This document shows positions 60,845 to 64,000 of a stretch of 64,000 bases of DNA, piece after piece. Numbering within the stretch: the stretch's first letter is position 1; every line of letters begins with the position of its first letter. Origin of the DNA: RGIG3178 sp942492795 (GTDB lineage Bacteria > Bacillota > Clostridia > Christensenellales > QAND01); assembly GCA_942492795.1 (NCBI GenBank), contig OW818639.1, positions 496,001 to 560,000 on the forward strand, read 5' to 3'. Both the position numbers and the translations under genes were made by a program. The notes under the pieces are model-generated. The model was given only the letters and a program-made list of their open reading frames with translations, ran no database searches and was not told where the DNA came from.

Positions 60845-61780
60845 TTAAAAACTGTTGACGGGCCAGAACGGTTTTTGACCGCTTAGAACCCGGTCTATTT
60901 CCTGTGCGGCATGAAGACCCATCCGGTCTCCGGCTTCCTTGGTCTGCGCCGCGGAATGGGGGGTCAAAAGACAGTTGTCCAATTGGAACAAGGCGCCGTT
61001 CATGTCGGGCGGTTCCGTTTCAAACACATCCAGCGCTGCGCCCGCGATGGAATTTGCCTTGAGCGCCTCGATCAGCGCCACTTCGTCGAGCACCTCGCCG
61101 CGCGCGCAATTGATTAAAAAGGCGGTGGGTTTCATCAATTTCAATTCGCGAACGCCGACGGACCTTCTGGTCTGGTCGTTGGCGGGCAGGTGCAGCGATA
61201 TAAAATCGGCTTTTTCGAACAGTTCGTCGCGACTGGCCACACGCTCAATATACTCCGGCATGATATCCACAAACGGATCGAATCCCAGCACTTTCATGCC
61301 AAAACCCAACGCCGCCATTTTGGCCGTCAATACGCCGATCCTTCCGCAGCCGACAAGGCCCAGCACCTTTCCTTCCAATTCAAAGCCAAGGTTGCGGTTT
61401 CGAATGTCCCAGTTGCCAGCATAGAATTCCTTGCGTATAACCCTAAGGCTCTTGGCGCATTCGAGGACAAGCGCCATCGTGTGTTCGGCGACGCTGAGCA
61501 TGTTGGCGGTGGCTGCAATGCTCACATAGATGCCCCGTTGCGTACAGGCTTCAACGTCAATGTTGTCATAGCCCACCCCGTGTCGCGCAATGATCTTGAG
61601 CTTCGGGCATTTTTCAATCAGCTCGCGGGTGTATTTTGCGGTCCTTGCCAAAATGGCATCGCAATCCGCCGCGGCTGCAAACAGATCGCTTCCTCCGATG
61701 ATCAGTTCATAGCCGAGATTGGTCAGGAATTCCTTTCCGGGATTGGATATATCCTGAAAGATAAGTACTTTCTTTCCCAT
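60845..61780 (-). CDS. D-isomer-specific 2-hydroxyacid dehydrogenase (B)
   Basis: This 311-aa dehydrogenase has VLGLVGCGRIGVLTAKMA for NAD(P) binding and the triad Arg (NCARGEV), Glu (DVFETEPP) and His (LTPHSAAQT). It is of the phosphoglycerate-dehydrogenase-like group without an ACT domain. It is the second gene of the larA operon, 23 nt before the DapA-like gene. With dehydrogenase A, two oxidation or reduction steps of hydroxy/oxo acids are available. Confidence 0.9.
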   Translation of the reverse strand: MGKKVLIFQDISNPGKEFLTNLGYELIIGGSDLFAAAADCDAILARTAKYTRELIEKCPKLKIIARHGVGYDNIDVEACTQRGIYVSIAATANMLSVAEHTMALVLECAKSLRVIRKEFYAGNWDIRNRNLGFELEGKVLGLVGCGRIGVLTAKMAALGFGMKVLGFDPFVDIMPEYIERVASRDELFEKADFISLHLPANDQTRRSVGVRELKLMKPTAFLINCARGEVLDEVALIEALKANSIAGAALDVFETEPPDMNGALFQLDNCLLTPHSAAQTKEAGDRMGLHAAQEIDRVLSGQKPFWPVNSF

Positions 61781-61846
61781 AGCCGCTCCTTTCGCATGCT
61801 TTATTATCTGGAATTCGGGAAATAAACGATATTTCCCGAAATTTCA

Positions 61847-63127
61847 TCAACTCTGACACGGTATGAGCTCAACCCCGTTGGGGAGGAACAGCACCTTGGC
61901 GTCGTCGGATGTCTTCTGTCTGGCAAGTTCCAGCGCTTTGTCAAAGCTGTCCGCGTACAATAGCCCGAAGGACCGGATCAGGTGTTGCGCGCAATGGGTG
62001 CTCACAAGAATGACGGTCGCCTTTTTCATCACACGGGCCAAAACCTGCGCCTGCCATTGATCCGGCAGCGTGCCGTCCCTGCCGCGTGACAAAACGGCGT
62101 TTTCCACCGCTTCCGGCGTCCTGTTGTTTGCGAACAGATCAAAGAATCCTTCACTGCCGTGTCCGTCGACGCATGAGCACATCGCGATGATGACCCCGCC
62201 GGGACGCACGAATGGCTCCGCGCCGGACATACATTTGACGGATTGGTAGATATTCAAGTCCAGCGGGTATCCGCCGTTGCCCGTGACCACGATGTCGGCC
62301 TGCCGGCATTGCACGGACGTCTGCTGTGCGACGTATGCGCAGCCTTCTTCGTGTGCACAGGACACGTCGCCCGCAAACGCGCGAACGATCTGCTTTTGCT
62401 CGTTGAGGCACACGTTGAGGATGAATCCGAGCCCGACGCACTTCGCGGCAAAGATCATGTCCCTGTGGATCGGGTTGTTGTCGAGAATCCCGTTTCGGGA
62501 GCACTCGTCGGCGATAAACTCGGCGTTGTGGTTGAAAAAGACCGTCTTTAAAGAGGCAATGCCGGGCAGAATGCTCTTTCTGCCACCTGAAAAACCCGCA
62601 AAAAAATGTGGCTCAATGAAACCCTCGGACAGGATAAAATCCGCCCATCGTACTTCATCGTTCAGCCACAGTTCGCCGCCTGACGGCATGATGCCGTAGT
62701 AATCCATTTTATCGTCCGCGTGCGCGTCGTGCACAAGGATGGTTTCGTGTTCCACCACGGTTTTGCCGAACCGCTCCAGAAGTTCCGCATCCGTCGTCTT
62801 GCGGTGGAACCCGGTCGCGACGAGGATGTGTATCTCGGCTTGCGGTGCGGTGGAGCGGATTTCCTCCAACAGGATCGGCACGGTGATACCGCTTGGCATC
62901 GGGCGCGTATGGTCGGAGGTGATAAGCAGAATGTGCTCTTTCCCCGCCACGAGCTCACACAGTCGTTTGCTTTGGATCGGGGCGCCAAGCGCCTCTTTGA
63001 CCGTTTCGATCTGCTGCTGCGCTGTTGCTTCGGGAAGCTCTTTTTTGGATACGACGCCCAAAAAGCAGCTTTCTTCGACCTCGCAGGGGAGTTGGCTTCG
63101 GTAATACGGAACGTGAACGGTTGGCAT
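61847..63127 (-). CDS. LarA-like nickel-pincer (NPN) 2-hydroxyacid racemase/epimerase
   Basis: This 426-aa protein is a DUF2088/LarA homologue. The residues that bind the nickel-pincer cofactor in lactate racemase occur at identical positions: His108 (ATGFHRK), His174 (IEPHFFAG), Lys184 (GGRKSILPG, the covalent site) and His200 (FFNHNAEF), with SDHTRP at 71-76. The substrate need not be lactate, since relatives act on malate, aryl-lactates and sugar acids. No larB, larC or larE is in view, so cofactor synthesis must be encoded elsewhere. Confidence 0.9.
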   Translation of the reverse strand: MPTVHVPYYRSQLPCEVEESCFLGVVSKKELPEATAQQQIETVKEALGAPIQSKRLCELVAGKEHILLITSDHTRPMPSGITVPILLEEIRSTAPQAEIHILVATGFHRKTTDAELLERFGKTVVEHETILVHDAHADDKMDYYGIMPSGGELWLNDEVRWADFILSEGFIEPHFFAGFSGGRKSILPGIASLKTVFFNHNAEFIADECSRNGILDNNPIHRDMIFAAKCVGLGFILNVCLNEQKQIVRAFAGDVSCAHEEGCAYVAQQTSVQCRQADIVVTGNGGYPLDLNIYQSVKCMSGAEPFVRPGGVIIAMCSCVDGHGSEGFFDLFANNRTPEAVENAVLSRGRDGTLPDQWQAQVLARVMKKATVILVSTHCAQHLIRSFGLLYADSFDKALELARQKTSDDAKVLFLPNGVELIPCQS

Positions 63128-63218
63128 GCGGCTCTCCTTTGTAACGTCGGAACCCGGCTATTCTTCTGTGTCATGGGGATGGCCAAACCCGGCACATCGA
63201 CCCTGTGACAACCAATTC

Positions 63219-63246
63219 ATTATAGCATAGGCCATGCGCCGAACAA
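63219..63246 (-). promoter_or_regulatory. Promoter of the larA operon
   Basis: On the minus strand TTGTTC (63246-63241), 16 nt and a perfect TATAAT (63224-63219), preceded by TGC (extended -10). It lies 92 nt before larA. I see no cre-like operator. Confidence 0.7.
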
Positions 63247-63337
63247 CCAAATTTGAGCATATTCGCCGACTTCTTTTTTGGTTTTTCGCACAGCTTGCCG
63301 GGTGCATAGACGGCTTGAAGCACAGATACGCAAAGGC

Positions 63338-63374
63338 AAAAGGAGCCGTCGGCGTTTGCCAACAGCTCCTTTTT
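63338..63374 (-). terminator. Intrinsic terminator of the AEC transporter gene
   Basis: On the minus strand AAAAGGAGC (63373-63365) pairs with GCTCCTTTT (63346-63338), with further pairing inside. It separates the transporter from the larA promoter. Confidence 0.85.
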
Positions 63375-63408
63375 ATTAGCGATGATCCTTTAATATCGGC
63401 GGAGGGGA

Positions 63409-64000
63409 CTAGCGCAATAAAAACATGTACAGCGGTATGACCACCATGCTGCATACGGTTGTCCAAAAAAAGCTCAGCGCGGCGTTGTTCCGATCACCGC
63501 CGTATGCCCCCGAGAGAATAACGGTCTGGGTCATGATCGGCAGGGCTGACATCAGCACAAACACCATCGCCGTTGTGCCCGTTATGCCAAAGAGCAGGCA
63601 TAAGCCGTACGCCAGCGCGGGTGCCGCCAGAAACCGGGCGGCGATGACATACAGCACGTCGCGCGTTATCTTTAAGCCATGGAGGCCAAACTCACGGTAA
63701 ATATCGTAGAGCGCGTTGCCCGAAAAGAACAGCGACAGCGGCGTGGAGAGGGCACCCAAATATTTGGTGATGCTGGTCACCATCACGGGTGGCTTGATGC
63801 CGATCACCGTCATCAGCACCACGGCTAGGATAACGATAACATTGATGGAAAACACGCGCTTGAGCGTTGTAGACAGCGCGAATTCGCTCTTGCCCTGCGC
63901 ATCCGCCTGAATGCCCGCGCTGCCTAAGGACCAGAAGGTGGATGTCTGGCAAATGATGAAAAACATCGCCGCCGGTGTGCCCGCATCGCCGAAGAGCGCA
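63409..64000 (-). CDS. AEC-family transporter, C-terminal part (5' end outside window)
   Basis: This is the last 197 codons of an auxin-efflux-carrier (AEC/MleP-like) permease. The frame continues to the window edge (ALFGDAGTPAAMFF), so the ATG at 63966 is internal. About five membrane helices are visible, with family blocks TPLSLFFSGNALYDI and SALPIMTQTVILSGAYGGD. Members carry malate, lactate-like or other organic anions. It sits directly upstream of the larA operon on the same strand, so it may import that pathway's substrate. Confidence 0.88.
   Translation of the reverse strand, partial: ALFGDAGTPAAMFFIICQTSTFWSLGSAGIQADAQGKSEFALSTTLKRVFSINVIVILAVVLMTVIGIKPPVMVTSITKYLGALSTPLSLFFSGNALYDIYREFGLHGLKITRDVLYVIAARFLAAPALAYGLCLLFGITGTTAMVFVLMSALPIMTQTVILSGAYGGDRNNAALSFFWTTVCSMVVIPLYMFLLR

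Noticed and set aside
1..64000. tRNA, rRNA or prophage genes
   Set aside because: I saw no TpsiC-arm pattern, no rRNA-like stretch and no phage structural or integrase genes apart from the IS3 transposase.

Overview
The window is a chromosomal segment of a moderately GC-rich Gram-positive bacterium, most likely a member of the Clostridia (Bacillota). The evidence is a T-box tRNA leader in front of ileS, SigA-type promoters with TTGACA/TATAAT-like boxes, strong AGGAGG ribosome sites, a [4Fe-4S] two-subunit L-serine dehydratase, a K+-type membrane pyrophosphatase, a YugP-type protease, an ANTAR regulator beside glnA and a short clostridial-type AlaRS. It is almost entirely coding. I saw no rRNA, tRNA, CRISPR array or prophage. 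The only clear mobile element is one complete IS3-family insertion sequence.

Layout. 1-7.3 kb (+): the end of glnA with an ANTAR regulator, carAB, and metA with a structured leader. 7.3-23.8 kb (-): a zinc-ribbon acyltransferase; a four-gene zinc-ribbon operon; rmuC / amino-acid kinase / methyltransferase; DUF2461-tkt; ilvE with a surface protein; and aminotransferase-tyrS-yigZ. 24.1-26.3 kb (+): an amino-acid ABC transporter without an ATPase gene. 26.3-36.7 kb (-): a UPF0104 membrane protein, the T-box-controlled ileS operon, and the rarA-tldD-pmbA operon. 36.9-39.2 kb (+): serC-serA, followed by an array of hairpins. 39.4-47.0 kb (-): two paralogous small membrane proteins, a MATE pump, an Fe-S aldo/keto reductase, the IS element, a Myb-like DNA-binding protein and asnS. 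47.2-49.0 kb (+): an orphan protein and a YugP protease. 49.1-52.6 kb (-): membrane pyrophosphatase, a degenerate M23-like protein and a GNAT. 52.7-58.1 kb (+): short alaS, sdaAB-sdaAA, an Fe-S nitroreductase and a histidine phosphatase. 58.2-64.0 kb (-): a five-gene LarA / 2-hydroxyacid dehydrogenase / aldolase operon preceded by a truncated AEC transporter.

Together the genes cover nitrogen and amino-acid metabolism (Gln, carbamoyl phosphate, Met, branched-chain, Ser synthesis and Ser breakdown), four aminoacyl-tRNA synthetases, and a probable hydroxyacid or sugar-acid catabolic operon. The least explained items are a pseudoknot-forming element at 11382-11462, six consecutive hairpins at 39233-39452 flanked by identical copies, an IS3 element inserted in the loop of a transcription terminator, unassigned structured leaders before metA and the aldo/keto reductase, the all-zinc-ribbon operon, and the LarA operon.
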